A stretch of DNA of 64,000 bases. It comes from Stenotrophomonas rhizophila. GTDB taxonomy: Bacteria > Pseudomonadota > Gammaproteobacteria > Xanthomonadales > Xanthomonadaceae. Positions 52,783 through 61,995 of this stretch are shown one piece after another. The position numbers were made by a program, and so were the translations under genes. The DNA is taken from assembly GCF_007667275.1 (NCBI RefSeq), contig NZ_VDQT01000001.1, positions 310,001-374,000 of the forward strand, read 5' to 3'. Within the stretch, counting starts at the first letter, position 1. Every line of letters starts with the position of its first letter. The notes beneath the pieces are model-generated. The model had not been told where the DNA came from and ran no database searches. It worked only from the letters and a program-made list of their open reading frames with translations.

Positions 52783-53976
52783 TTACAGGTACACGATCTC
52801 GACGGTGACCCCGCCGTCGAGCAGCACCTCCTCGCCGGCCTCCAGCGCGGAGGTAGGCGCCAGCTGGACATCCACCTGCAGCGGCGCACTCAGGTTGTCG
52901 ATGGCGCCGGGCACGACCTGGCCGGGCGCAGCGAAGGCGTACACCGCCGCATGCGCGTCGAAGCGTTGCAGCGGTGCGCCCTCCTCCTGGCCACTCCAGT
53001 TGTCGGCACGCTCGCCGGTGCCGCGCAGCACCTGCATCGTCTGCCCGTCCATGATCACCGCGCCGAACGACAGCAGGTAGATGCCTGCCACCCCGCCGCC
53101 GCGCGGTGCCAGGGCGAAGCGTGCCGGGCCTGGTATGTCGGCCGCCCAACCCGCCTCGGTGCCGGCGCGGTTGTCCAGCAGCTTCACCGCCAGCCGCGTG
53201 GGTCCGCTGCAGTTCAACTGCAGCTGCACCGTCCGCCGCGGCATTGCGTACGCGGCGTCCGCGTGCAGGCTGCTGCGCGGCACTGTGCCGAGCTCGAGCA
53301 CCGAGGGCGTCAGCCGCGGCGTGCACGACCGCGGCATCGCCTGCGCCCGCAGTCCCAAGGCGGCGAACTGACGGGCGTCCTCGGCATCGATGATGCCCTC
53401 CGCTTCCCACACCTGCGCATCGCGCAGCGCGGCCAGGTCGGCGCTGACCCAGGTTTCGACATCAATCTGCGCCGACAGCCGGCTCCCGGGTACCTGCATG
53501 CCGGCGCGCATCGGAACCCACGCATGCTCTGGCAGCCACTCCAGGCGTTCGGCAATGGTGGTCGGCGGCTCGCCCGGCACGGTCACCAGGCCGATGTCCA
53601 CGGGCAGTTCGTCTACGCGCACGTCGTGCACGCGCAGGATATAGCCGCCCCCGCCGCCGAAATCGTACTGTGACGAATTGCGTGAAGGCGCATGGAACAG
53701 CATGGTCAGGTTGATCGGCTGCGGGCAGACCAGGTTGAGGAACAGCGTGCGCGCGGGCAGCGGAATGCCGGTCGGGCGGATCAGCCCCGGCCCGCGCGAC
53801 AACGCCAACGGGAGGGGGGTGGCCTGCACGGAGGTGAGCTGCCCGTAGTCGATCATTCCCGGTGACAGCGTCATGGTGCAACGCTTGAGCGGATCGATCC
53901 GCGCCTGCGCCGCGCCACCCGTCGCCAGCAGCAGAAGCAACAGCGTCAGCCGCACCGCCTGTCCGTGGGTGCTCAT
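52783..53976 (-). CDS. Fimbrial tip subunit, two-domain
   Basis: The 397-residue protein has a signal peptide (LLLLLLATGGAAQA) and two parts. An N-terminal ~215 residues (Cys in KRCTMTL and NLVCPQ) may be a receptor-binding domain; a C-terminal pilin-like domain (Cys in RSCTPRL and LNCSGP) ends GGVTVEIVYL, the same donor-strand pattern as the pilins. It lacks an N-terminal extension, as expected for a tip adhesin. The ATG overlaps the usher stop (ATGA, 53973-53976). It is the last gene of the locus. Confidence 0.82.
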   Translation of the reverse strand: MSTHGQAVRLTLLLLLLATGGAAQARIDPLKRCTMTLSPGMIDYGQLTSVQATPLPLALSRGPGLIRPTGIPLPARTLFLNLVCPQPINLTMLFHAPSRNSSQYDFGGGGGYILRVHDVRVDELPVDIGLVTVPGEPPTTIAERLEWLPEHAWVPMRAGMQVPGSRLSAQIDVETWVSADLAALRDAQVWEAEGIIDAEDARQFAALGLRAQAMPRSCTPRLTPSVLELGTVPRSSLHADAAYAMPRRTVQLQLNCSGPTRLAVKLLDNRAGTEAGWAADIPGPARFALAPRGGGVAGIYLLSFGAVIMDGQTMQVLRGTGERADNWSGQEEGAPLQRFDAHAAVYAFAAPGQVVPGAIDNLSAPLQVDVQLAPTSALEAGEEVLLDGGVTVEIVYL

Positions 53977-56504
53977 GGTGAAGCCTCCGCCGCGCCGGGC
54001 GTGCAGATGACCGTCGCGGAGGGCATAGTCACGGTTTCATCCTCGTGCTCGTCCAGGCGGTAGCTGAGCGTGCACACGCGTTCGTCGGGCAGGTGCAGCT
54101 CCAGGATCTCGCCGTCCACCGCGTCGCGGACGAACAGCGAGCCCGCGGCGGTGACCATCCCCACCAGGTCGTCGTTGCTGCGGAACGCGGTGGTGCCGTG
54201 CGGCAGCGCGGTGCCGTCGGGATGCTTCGGCAACAGCTGGATACGCCGGCTGAAGCGCGCGTCCAGGTCGAGCTGCGCCACCGCGCCACGCCCGGCATCC
54301 AGCGACACCACACCGTTGTCCAGGATCATGTTGCGCGGCAGGCTGTTGGTGTTCACCTCGACCAGGCTGGTCACGTAAGGCGTGAGCTGCGCCACCACCG
54401 CCTTGCCCCACGCATCGGTCCAGACCGGGCCATACGGAGTACCGATCTGCACCCCGGCGATCCTGTCGCTGAGCGCAACGATGCCGAACGTATCCTGGAT
54501 CGGATACGGCGACAGGGTGACGCCGCGACCATGCAGGGCGACGCCCCCACTCATCAACACCGAGCTGGACGAGTTCCCCAGGCTGGAGCGCGTATACGAG
54601 ACACTGGTCTGCAGATAGCGGGGCAGCCAGGCGGCCGAGGCGCTGCTGTCGGTCCGGCCGGTCCAGGAATCCCGATCGACCGCGAGCCGGTAGCTGAGCG
54701 TATCGCTGGGCGCATCGCTGTAGGACAGGCCGACGCGTTCCCCGGAGCGGTCGTGCTGGACATTGGCGCGCGCCTGCCGGCGACCGCCCAGGGGCACGCT
54801 CACGCTCAGGTATACCCGGTAGGCATCGCCCTCCACGGTGTCCCGCCTGCCGTCCGGCACGTCGCGCTGTGCCAGGTCACGCTCGGCGTTGAGCGATACC
54901 GACGCCCAGGGAAAACTGCGGCCCCACGACAACGACGCGCGCGAGGTCGGGCGCCCGTCGAACACGGTGGCCCGCGAGTACCCCGCACTGATCGAACCCA
55001 GCCAACGCGTCGACCAGCTCAGCGACACGTTGGCCTGCTCGCGGTAGCGCGCGCGGAATCCGCCGCTGGCATCGATCGACATCACATCGACCAGCTCGCG
55101 GTACGCGCGGGACTGCATCGCCACCCCCGCATTGAGCGAAAGCTGGCTGCCCAGCACCTGCTGCACGCCGATGCCCGCATGCCAACCCGTGTGCGTGCCG
55201 GCGTCGTCGCGTGCCTGCGAAAGCAGCAGGTAGGGATTGATCGAGGTGCCATGGCGCCAGCCAAGGAATGCGCTGCTGCCGAGCGCAGCGTAGTCCTGCG
55301 CCGCCATCGCCGCCACGCTGCCGGTGCCTCGGCCGCCCAGCGCACCGCTCCAGCTGGCACTGGCCACCCAGGGTTGCCGTCCCGGCGCCAGCTCCATGTT
55401 GCGTACCTGCCCCAACGCAAGGGTGTAGCCGCTCTGCGGGCGCACCAGCCCGGCCAGGGCCACCGCCGGCACGGTGAAGCCGTGTTCCCTGCCGTCGGCC
55501 TCGATCACCCTCACCTCCACATCGGTCAACGCCGACAGCGCCGGCAGGCCCGACAAGCTGAAACGCCCGGCGTCCACCACCGTGGCATACAGCAGCACAC
55601 CGCGCTGGCGTACTTCCACCCGCGCGGTGGAGTCGGCGATGCCGCTGATCACCGGACCGTCGGACACCTGCAGCCCGGCTTCGGGCAACAGCTGCACGCC
55701 GGTGAACGCAGTGCCGGGCAGCACCGGGCTGAGCATGTCCAGCTCACCCAGCTGCACGACCGTCTTCCAGCGGGCGAAGGTGCGCTGGGCGTAACTCTGG
55801 GTAACGTCCAGGGTCGCTTTCTCCTTCGAGCGGGTGTAGTTCTGGCGGCTGCGGAAGATCCAGTCCCCGGCGTTGAAGCCGGCCTCGGTGATTGCCGCCA
55901 CGTAGGTGCTGGCGCCGCTGCTGCCATCGCTGCGGGTGGCCATCACGCTGTAGTTGAACAGGCCACCCACCCCGCCCTGTACGAAACCGTCCACGCCGCC
56001 CCGGCCGGGCTGGCGGCTCTCGCCGGGCACCAGCAGGGTCACCGTGCGCATGCCGGGATCCTTTTCGACCACCGTGGCCGGGTACGCCCGCCTGAAATCG
56101 TCGCAGGCCAGCATGCCGCCAGCGCTACTTGGCTTGGGAGATTTCAATCCGGCACGGTCCAGCAGCGCCTGGTCCATGCACAGTCGCCCCTCCTCGTCGA
56201 AGCGGACCACCGCCTCGCCGATCCGTTGGGTGTTGACCACCAGCGTCACCCGCTGCTCGCCGGGGGTGAAGCGTGCGCCGCGACTCAGGTACTCACCCAG
56301 CTTCGGGTCCAGGCCGCGCTGCCGCAGCAGGTCGGAATCGAACTCCAGTTCTTCGTCCTCGTCCTGTCCCTCGCGAACCACGTCGACGGGCGCACCCGCT
56401 TCAGCGGCCAGCTGCTGGCCCCGCGCAGGCGTCGCAAGCAGGGAGCCGCACAGCAGCAGGCTGCCCATCCATTGCATCGATTGAACCGTATCTGTCCGGC
56501 CCAT
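53973..56504 (-). CDS. Outer-membrane fimbrial usher
   Basis: The ~843-residue protein has a signal peptide (SLLLCGSLLATPARG), an N-terminal domain with FDSDLLRQRGLDPKLGEYLS, the 24-strand pore with plug, and C-terminal domains with a Cys pair (RVCTLSYRL and TVICTPG). It exports subunits delivered by the chaperone. ATG 56504 is preferred; 56477 and 56552 are alternatives. It follows the first pilin gene by ~110 bp and overlaps the tip gene. The order pilin-usher-tip with an upstream chaperone is that of DUF1120-type chaperone-usher loci. Confidence 0.9.
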   Translation of the reverse strand: MGRTDTVQSMQWMGSLLLCGSLLATPARGQQLAAEAGAPVDVVREGQDEDEELEFDSDLLRQRGLDPKLGEYLSRGARFTPGEQRVTLVVNTQRIGEAVVRFDEEGRLCMDQALLDRAGLKSPKPSSAGGMLACDDFRRAYPATVVEKDPGMRTVTLLVPGESRQPGRGGVDGFVQGGVGGLFNYSVMATRSDGSSGASTYVAAITEAGFNAGDWIFRSRQNYTRSKEKATLDVTQSYAQRTFARWKTVVQLGELDMLSPVLPGTAFTGVQLLPEAGLQVSDGPVISGIADSTARVEVRQRGVLLYATVVDAGRFSLSGLPALSALTDVEVRVIEADGREHGFTVPAVALAGLVRPQSGYTLALGQVRNMELAPGRQPWVASASWSGALGGRGTGSVAAMAAQDYAALGSSAFLGWRHGTSINPYLLLSQARDDAGTHTGWHAGIGVQQVLGSQLSLNAGVAMQSRAYRELVDVMSIDASGGFRARYREQANVSLSWSTRWLGSISAGYSRATVFDGRPTSRASLSWGRSFPWASVSLNAERDLAQRDVPDGRRDTVEGDAYRVYLSVSVPLGGRRQARANVQHDRSGERVGLSYSDAPSDTLSYRLAVDRDSWTGRTDSSASAAWLPRYLQTSVSYTRSSLGNSSSSVLMSGGVALHGRGVTLSPYPIQDTFGIVALSDRIAGVQIGTPYGPVWTDAWGKAVVAQLTPYVTSLVEVNTNSLPRNMILDNGVVSLDAGRGAVAQLDLDARFSRRIQLLPKHPDGTALPHGTTAFRSNDDLVGMVTAAGSLFVRDAVDGEILELHLPDERVCTLSYRLDEHEDETVTMPSATVICTPGAAEASP

Positions 56505-56613
56505 CACCCCGTACCTGTTGCCTGGAATCCCCCGATTCACCAGCAACCGCAACCGCGCTCACGCCGGTTCCGGCACAACGGCACCGCAGCGGCCTGCGGC
56601 CGCAGACGTTCGC

Positions 56614-57246
56614 TTACAGATAGATCACATTGAGGCTGATGCTGCCGCTGATGTCTGCCTCACCTTTCAGGCGCAGCACTTCGGTCGGCTGGATCCTGGC
56701 GCCGATTACCACGTTGCCCTGCAACGTGGTGGTCGGGGCGGGGCCGTCCACCACGCCCAGTTCCTTGGCGAACCCGCGCAACCGGTTCGGTGGCATGTCG
56801 CTCAAGGGCGCGGCGCTGGACGCATCCCAGGTGGCACCACTGTCCGAAGATGCGGTGCCATAGCCGGGCACGCCATCGACGGTCACATTGCCCAGGCTGA
56901 GCTCGACCCCGCCGATGCGCTCGGATTCCGGGGTCAACCCCATGCCATACATGTTGGTATACGCGGCACTTTCGTGGCGGTTGTCGTTGCCCTCGAAGGC
57001 CAGCAGCACCGGCGATCCGCAGGACACCGCCAATGTCAGCGACACCGGATCCAGGTCGGTGTAGGTGCTGGAATTCAGCGTCGCCGCATTGATGATTCCC
57101 AGGTCGGCGACGCCGCCATTGCCCAGCTGGACGTCGCATGCCTCCGGCAGGATCCGACCGCTGATGGAAACATCGGCCGATTGCGCAAGGACACGTGGCG
57201 CCGCGGCGACACAGGCGACGGCAAGCAGGAACATGGCAAGCTTCAT
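56614..57246 (-). CDS. DUF1120 fimbrial subunit, paralogue 1
   Basis: The 210-residue subunit has a signal peptide (MKLAMFLLAVACVAAAPRVLAQ), SADVSISGRILPEACDV, a disulphide pair (Cys in PEAC and VSCG), the YGMGLTPESERIGG loop, YGTASSDSGATW and the C-terminal beta strand ISGSISLNVIYL. The first Cys motif is PEAC instead of PGAC seen in the others. It lies closest to the usher. SD: GGAAGAGGAT. Confidence 0.87.
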   Translation of the reverse strand: MKLAMFLLAVACVAAAPRVLAQSADVSISGRILPEACDVQLGNGGVADLGIINAATLNSSTYTDLDPVSLTLAVSCGSPVLLAFEGNDNRHESAAYTNMYGMGLTPESERIGGVELSLGNVTVDGVPGYGTASSDSGATWDASSAAPLSDMPPNRLRGFAKELGVVDGPAPTTTLQGNVVIGARIQPTEVLRLKGEADISGSISLNVIYL

Positions 57247-57274
57247 GGTGGCATCCTCTTCCAGCAGTGGGGGG

Positions 57275-57910
57275 TCAGAGGTAGATCAGGTCGATGGTGA
57301 CCCGCCCGTTGATCGGCACGTTGCCGTCGATGGTCAACGCGCTGGTGGGTTGGATGTAGGTGCGGATCTCAAGCTGGGTCTGCAGCGACGACAGGTGGTC
57401 CGGGCCGCCCACCGAACCTTCGGTGGCGGCAAAGCCATTGATCGAGGCCTTTCCGAGCCAGGTGGTACCGGTGTTGCCGCTGACCTCCCACTCTTGCCCG
57501 CCATCTTCAGAGCGCGTGTAGTAGACCGGCGCGCCGTCGGACGTCGGGTCCCTGAACCGGATGACCGCGCCGCCGATCTTCTCGCCATCCGCTGTCAGCC
57601 CCAGGCCATAACGGGTCGCCACCGAGGCGCTGTCGCCGGTGTTGTCCGTGCCCTTGAACGCAAACAGCACCGGTACCTGGCAGGTCACTGTCAGCGGGAC
57701 CAGCACCGGGGCGAGCGATGTCTCTTCGACCGGATCCAGTTTCTCGGCGAGTACGGTGCCCAGGTCGATTACGCCTCCACCACCGAGCTCGGCGCTGCAG
57801 GCTCCCGGCAGGATGGTGCCCACGATACTCAGGTCCAGCGACTGCGCGCAGACGCGCGGCGCCAGCACCACGCAGGCAATCGCCATCAGCATTCTGGAAA
57901 GCGTCAGCAT
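57275..57910 (-). CDS. DUF1120 fimbrial subunit, paralogue 2
   Basis: The 211-residue subunit has a signal peptide (MLMAIACVVLAPRVCAQ), SLDLSIVGTILPGACSA, Cys pair (PGAC, VTCQ), YGLGLTADGEKIGG and the end INGRVTIDLIYL. GGAGG precedes ATG 57910, ruling out the longer frame to 57949. It is more diverged from the others in the middle (YYTRSEDGGQEW). It follows paralogue 3 after a hairpin. Confidence 0.87.
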   Translation of the reverse strand: MLTLSRMLMAIACVVLAPRVCAQSLDLSIVGTILPGACSAELGGGGVIDLGTVLAEKLDPVEETSLAPVLVPLTVTCQVPVLFAFKGTDNTGDSASVATRYGLGLTADGEKIGGAVIRFRDPTSDGAPVYYTRSEDGGQEWEVSGNTGTTWLGKASINGFAATEGSVGGPDHLSSLQTQLEIRTYIQPTSALTIDGNVPINGRVTIDLIYL

Positions 57911-57956
57911 CGCAACCTCCGCAGGGATGGGTACCGGTGAAACCACCACTACCGTT

Positions 57957-57989
57957 GTCCGACGCGCGCGGCGATGCGCGGCGTCGGAC
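57957..57989 (-). terminator. Hairpin between pilin genes 3 and 2
   Basis: GTCCGACGC (57957-57965) and GCGTCGGAC (57981-57989) form a 9-bp stem around a GC-rich loop that can pair further, 12 bp past the stop of paralogue 3. No T-run follows, so it may set 3' ends or tune subunit ratios. Confidence 0.45.
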
Positions 57990-58001
57990 GCTGGTGAACC
58001 G

Positions 58002-58643
58002 TTACAGGTACATCACGTTGATGGTGGCCTTGCCGTTGATCAGCACCTCGCTGGTCAGGGTCAGCGCGGCGCTCGGCGCGATGAACGCCTTGACTTCGAG
58101 CGTGCCCTGCAGGCTCTTCATGCCCGACGGTCCGGCGGCATCGCCCTGGGTCTCGGTGAAGCCGACCATGCCGTCGGTCGGGATGGGCGCAGGGTTGCCG
58201 GCAACACCGTTGGACCAGGTTGCGCCGCCATCGTAGGACGTGGTCGCAAAGCCGGGCTTGCTGTCGATGCTGACGCCCTTCAGCCCGATCGTCGCACTGC
58301 CGATCTTCTCGTCCTCGGCGGTTCGGCCCAGCCCATAGCGGTGGGCCACGTACGAGCTGCCGTCGGCATTGTCGATGCCCTCGAACGCGAGCAGGGTCTC
58401 GGCGTCACAGGTGACGCTGATGGTCAGCTCCACTGCGTCCAGTGGGGTGCTGGTATCGGTCTCGAGCGCGTTCGAACGGATGTCGCCGAAGTCGGCAACC
58501 CCGCCATTGCTGAGGTCAATCACACAGGCGCCGGGCAGGATCTTGCCGGTGATGGACAGGTCGGCCGACTGCGCGAAGGCGTTCGGCGCGATGGCGGCGG
58601 AGGAAGCGATGGCGAGGGCCATCAGCGTGGTGGTGAGCTTCAT
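58002..58643 (-). CDS. DUF1120 fimbrial subunit, paralogue 3
   Basis: The 213-residue subunit has the signal MKLTTTLMALAIASSAAIAPNAFAQ (split: MKLTTTLMALAIASS / AAIAPNAFAQ), SADLSITGKILPGACVI, Cys pair (PGAC, VTCD), YGLGRTAEDEKIGS, SYDGGATW and the end INGKATINVMYL. CGAGGT precedes ATG 58643. It is upstream of paralogue 2 and downstream of the chaperone, and its 5' region carries the shared upstream motif (58697-58738). Confidence 0.88.
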   Translation of the reverse strand: MKLTTTLMALAIASSAAIAPNAFAQSADLSITGKILPGACVIDLSNGGVADFGDIRSNALETDTSTPLDAVELTISVTCDAETLLAFEGIDNADGSSYVAHRYGLGRTAEDEKIGSATIGLKGVSIDSKPGFATTSYDGGATWSNGVAGNPAPIPTDGMVGFTETQGDAAGPSGMKSLQGTLEVKAFIAPSAALTLTSEVLINGKATINVMYL

Positions 58644-58696
58644 GGTGGATACCTCGTGGCTTGATTCGCGGACGATTGAATTGAGCAATCGCTAAT

Positions 58697-58738
58697 GAAT
58701 GTTCGATTGACACAATGGAACGTCGCGAACAATACGGG
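58697..58738 (-). repeat. Upstream motif shared with pilin genes 4 and 6
   Basis: This 42-bp block starts GAATG, has GATTGAC at its centre and ends TACGGG (read on +). It matches the block at 62051-62092 at 33 of 42 positions without gaps, and the first 28 bp of 60453-60480. It lies 54-95 bp before the ATG of pilin 3, a plausible promoter or operator repeat. Confidence 0.6.
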
Positions 58739-58802
58739 TCATTTGCGCCGCTCAATATGCAAGATCTTGCAAAATGGGGCCCATTGCGTCGGATTCGCCA
58801 CG

Positions 58803-59528
58803 CTACTTTGCCTTGGCTATCGGCGCGTCGAAATGATCGGTCTGGAAGCCGTACACGGTGGCCGGGTAGATTCGAATGCTGCCATCCGTCGCTGCCTTGG
58901 GCGGAAGCTTGATGGTGAGGCGAGCATTGGGCAGCACGTAGGAACGGGGCAATCCCAGTTCGGCGTTGGAGGGCAGCGACACGACTTTCTGCGACAAGCG
59001 CACGACGTAGGGGCTGTCGTTGCTGACCGTCAGATTGCCATCGGACACGGTCCACTTCAGGAATTTCCAGGGATCCCTGACCAGCTCAAGCTTCGCGGGA
59101 TGGATGAGCAATGGCAGGTTCTGGCTCACGGTCACGCCCACTTCGTTGCGCTTCTTGTCGCGCTTGATCCTGCCCGTGGCGCCCTCGAATACGACCCGGC
59201 GCAAGCGCTGCACCTCGGTTTTCCTGGCTTCGTCCAACAAGGTGAAGGTCACCTTCTGCTGCTGGCCAGCCTTGACCGTCGTCGTGCCGGACGGCGGGTC
59301 GATCGACGCCACTTCGACCGTGTCCTCGTCGATGGGCTTGATATCCACCATCAGCATGTCGGTGGTCTTGCCGGTGTTCTTGACCAGGATCGACGTGGAC
59401 GCCTGGTTGGTCGGCAGGATCACGATCGAACTTTCCGGGGTCATGCCGTCGGCGCGGGCGTGCTGCGCGCTGGACAGGGCCATCAGGCCCGCGACAAGGA
59501 CGGGGACAGCGAGGCGTGCGATAGCCAT
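58803..59528 (-). CDS. Periplasmic fimbrial chaperone
   Basis: The 241-residue protein has a signal peptide (AVPVLVAGLMALSSAQHARA) and the two-Ig-domain chaperone fold: VILPTNQASTSILVKNTG, PPSGTTTVKAGQQQKVTF and RRVVFEG, then an acidic/basic second domain. It donates strand G1 to DUF1120 subunits and delivers them to the usher. GGAGCTGGT precedes the ATG. It is sited between pilins 4 and 3, an unusual central position. No second chaperone is present. Confidence 0.85.
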   Translation of the reverse strand: MAIARLAVPVLVAGLMALSSAQHARADGMTPESSIVILPTNQASTSILVKNTGKTTDMLMVDIKPIDEDTVEVASIDPPSGTTTVKAGQQQKVTFTLLDEARKTEVQRLRRVVFEGATGRIKRDKKRNEVGVTVSQNLPLLIHPAKLELVRDPWKFLKWTVSDGNLTVSNDSPYVVRLSQKVVSLPSNAELGLPRSYVLPNARLTIKLPPKAATDGSIRIYPATVYGFQTDHFDAPIAKAK

Positions 59529-59712
59529 GGGACCAGCTCCTCAAGGGTATCTGGCTGCATATTGCCCGCGCGATGGATGAAGCAATGCGCAGCCGATGAA
59601 TCCCCCGATTCACAAGCCCCCGGCCTGGTGCCGGAGCGATGCTGTTGCCTTGCTGGGCGCATTCATGCGCCCCATGCCGTGAAGCCATGGTGAAAGCGGA
59701 ACACCGGCGCGC

Positions 59713-59745
59713 AAAAAAGCTCCGGCACACATGGTGCGCCGGAGC
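59713..59745 (-). terminator. Intrinsic terminator after pilin 4
   Basis: On the minus strand GCTCCGGC…GCCGGAGC (8 bp, extended by CAC/GTG inside) is followed by TTTTTT. This is a textbook Rho-independent terminator 12 bp after the pilin 4 stop, so the chaperone gene downstream probably has its own promoter. Confidence 0.8.
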
Positions 59746-59757
59746 CGGTTTTGCTTC

Positions 59758-60399
59758 TTACAGATACATCAGGTTGATCGTGACGCTACCGTTGACTTGA
59801 ATCTCTTCGGTGAGGGTCAGCTCGTTGGTCGGCTGGATCTGGGCGATGACTTTGACACTACCCTGCATATCCTTGATCGCAGCCGGGCCGGCAGCAGTGC
59901 CCTGCTCCTTCGCGAAGCCCAGCACATCGGTCAACGTCAGGCTGAAGTTGCCACCTGCGTTACTGTCGTTCCAGGTTTCGCCGCCGTCGCCGGACAGGGT
60001 GCCAAATCCGGGGACGCCATCGGCGGTGACATCTGCGACGAGCACGTTGGCACTGCCGATCTTCTCGTCGGCCGAGGTCAGACCGAGGCCGTAGCGATAC
60101 GGAACGGACGAACTATCGCTGTTGTTGTCGACGCCCTGAAAGGCGAAACGCACTTCCGACTCACAGGCGACGGTCAACGGCACGTTGACCGCCTCCAGCA
60201 GAGTGGTGGTCTCGGCGTTGAGCGCTTCGGCACGGATGTCGCCCAGGTCGGCGATACCGCCACTGCCGAGATTGACGACGCAGGCGCCCGGGAAGATCCT
60301 GCCGGAGATGGACAGGTCAGCCGACTGCGCGAGTGCGGTAGGCGCAATGCCAGTCGAAGAAGCGATGGCCAAGGCAATCAAAGTGGTACGGAGTTTCAT
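59758..60399 (-). CDS. DUF1120 fimbrial subunit, paralogue 4
   Basis: The 213-residue subunit has the signal MKLRTTLIALAIASSTGIA, SADLSISGRIFPGACVV, Cys pair (PGAC, VACE), YGLGLTSADEKIGS, PGFGTLSGDGGETW and the end VNGSVTINLMYL. It ends in a strong terminator and has its own upstream block nearly identical to that of pilin 6, so it is probably a separate transcription unit. Confidence 0.88.
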   Translation of the reverse strand: MKLRTTLIALAIASSTGIAPTALAQSADLSISGRIFPGACVVNLGSGGIADLGDIRAEALNAETTTLLEAVNVPLTVACESEVRFAFQGVDNNSDSSSVPYRYGLGLTSADEKIGSANVLVADVTADGVPGFGTLSGDGGETWNDSNAGGNFSLTLTDVLGFAKEQGTAAGPAAIKDMQGSVKVIAQIQPTNELTLTEEIQVNGSVTINLMYL

Positions 60400-60480
60400 G
60401 GGATATTTCCTCGTGGTGGGTTGTCAAACATTCGAGCTGTTCAATCGCGATCGAATGCTTGATTGACCCCGTGGGACGTC
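60400..60480 (-). repeat. Duplicated 5' leader/promoter of pilin 4
   Basis: The stretch contains GTGGTGGGTTGTCAAAC (read on +) and GAATGCTTGATTGACCC, and parallels the stretch before pilin 6 (61996-62078) almost throughout. The copies differ by scattered substitutions, showing that the gene was duplicated together with its control region. Confidence 0.65.
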
Positions 60481-60602
60481 AGGTCACTACGTGCAGCACA
60501 TTCCGCGAAGGATGCCGCAACACAACGACCGGTTGCTGGTAAAAACCGCGCGATTTGCTCTCGCGTCACGTCCACATTGAAGCAGAGTGGCGGCGCAGAA
60601 AT

Positions 60603-60637
60603 GCGCCGACGCATCGCCAAGTGCGATGCGTCGGCGC
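60603..60637 (-). terminator. Strong hairpin after pilin 5
   Basis: GCGCCGACGCATCGC and GCGATGCGTCGGCGC form a perfect 15-bp stem with a 5-nt loop, 12 bp past the pilin 5 stop. The T-run is weak (ATTTCT), but the stem is the strongest in the locus. Confidence 0.7.
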
Positions 60638-60649
60638 CTGTTGAGACAA

Positions 60650-61285
60650 TTAGAGATAGGACACAGACAGAGTGACGTTTCCGTTGATCTGCACGTCTTC
60701 GGTGAGGGTCAACTGGCTGGCGGAACGGATGATCGGCTGAATTTCCAGATTGCCGCGCACAAACCGGATGGCCGCCGGACCCGCCGAACTATTGGAGGTT
60801 CCAGTAAAGCCCACCATCCTGTCGGGCCCGATCGAAGCTGCGAGGGCCAGGCTTCTGCTCCAACTCTTTCCGTCGTCGGTGGAAGAGGTGTAATAGGCCA
60901 ACTGCGTGCTGATCGCATAGTTCGTCAGGTGGACGGACATCCGGCCAATCCTCTCGTCGGCCGGAGTCATCCCAAGCCCGTACATCGCCGCGGCAGTAGA
61001 AGAATCCGTATTATCGGTGCCCTCCAACGCAAAACGCACGTTGGACTGGCACGTCACATCAAGGGCAAGAAAAGCCTTTGCCAAGCGGGTTTCGCCGTCC
61101 TGATTCAGGGTTTCTGCACGGATTTCGCCGACGTCGGCGATGCCGTTATTACCCAGGCTCACAGCGCAGGCGCCCGGATAGATCCTACCCTCGATGGAAA
61201 CGTCCGCGGACTGTGCGAACGCGTTCGGGGCAAAGGCGGCCGCCGTAGCGGCGGCCAAGGAAAGCATTGCAGTCGTGAACTTCAT
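60650..61285 (-). CDS. DUF1120 fimbrial subunit, paralogue 5
   Basis: The 211-residue subunit has the signal MKFTTAMLSLAAATAAAFAP, SADVSIEGRIYPGACAV, Cys pair (PGAC, VTCQ), YGLGMTPADERIGR and the end INGNVTLSVSYL. Its middle (LTNYAISTQLAYYTSSTDDG) departs most from the other pilins. It follows pilin 6 by 68 bp; that gap holds the hairpin GGCGTGCG-ATG-CGCACGCC but no copy of the shared upstream motif, so it may be co-transcribed with pilin 6. Confidence 0.87.
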   Translation of the reverse strand: MKFTTAMLSLAAATAAAFAPNAFAQSADVSIEGRIYPGACAVSLGNNGIADVGEIRAETLNQDGETRLAKAFLALDVTCQSNVRFALEGTDNTDSSTAAAMYGLGMTPADERIGRMSVHLTNYAISTQLAYYTSSTDDGKSWSRSLALAASIGPDRMVGFTGTSNSSAGPAAIRFVRGNLEIQPIIRSASQLTLTEDVQINGNVTLSVSYL

Positions 61286-61353
61286 GGCATGTGTCTCTCA
61301 GGTTGATCGACAGGCGTGCGATGCGCACGCCGTCGGGTCATTCAGGTCGGTGT

Positions 61354-61995
61354 TTACAAATAGATGACGTTCAAGGTGGCGTTGCCGTTGATCGGCGTGT
61401 CACCCGTGATGGTCAGGGTGTCGGTCGGCTGGATGCGTGCACTCACAACCAGGGTGCCACTGAGGGCCGCAGTCGGTGCCGGGCCGGTTGCAACACCCTG
61501 GTCTTTGGCGAAGCCACGCAGGGACGTGGTCTCGATGGCGTTGACAGCGTCGTTGCCTGCCACATCCCAGCTCGCCCCGCCATCGGTCGAGGAAGTCCCG
61601 TAACCGGTAACGCCATCGGCCTGGACGTCCTGCACGCTGATTACGGCTCCGCCGATCTTTTCGTCGTTCGAGGTCATACCCAGGCCGTACAGGCCCGGAT
61701 AGGCAGCGCTGTCACTGGCGTTGTCAGTGCCCTGGAGCGCGATGCGGACTGCGGACTCGCACTGCACTGCCATCGACATCGCAACAGGTTCCAGATCGGT
61801 GTCCGCGTCCGCGTTGAGCGCTGCGGTGTTGATCGAGCCCAGGTTGGCAACACCGCCACCGCCCAGCTCGATGGTGCAGGCACCCGGGAAAATCCGGCCA
61901 GTGACGGACAGGTCGGCCGACTGCGCGAAGGCGGTCGGGGCGATGGCGGCCGAGGACGCAATGGCCAGGGCGAGCAGGGTCTTGGTGAACTTCAT
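61354..61995 (-). CDS. DUF1120 fimbrial subunit, paralogue 6
   Basis: The 213-residue subunit has the signal MKFTKTLLALAIASSAAIAP, SADLSVTGRIFPGACTI, Cys pair (PGAC, VQCE), YGLGMTSNDEKIGG, YGTSSTDGGASW and the end INGNATLNVIYL. AAGGAAA precedes ATG 61995. It is the promoter-proximal gene of the locus. A longer frame to 62082 is upstream noise. Confidence 0.88.
   Translation of the reverse strand: MKFTKTLLALAIASSAAIAPTAFAQSADLSVTGRIFPGACTIELGGGGVANLGSINTAALNADADTDLEPVAMSMAVQCESAVRIALQGTDNASDSAAYPGLYGLGMTSNDEKIGGAVISVQDVQADGVTGYGTSSTDGGASWDVAGNDAVNAIETTSLRGFAKDQGVATGPAPTAALSGTLVVSARIQPTDTLTITGDTPINGNATLNVIYL

Noticed and set aside
54045..56633. 862-codon plus-strand frame opposite the usher
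   Set aside because: Antisense shadow of the usher; Arg/His-rich text without any domain.
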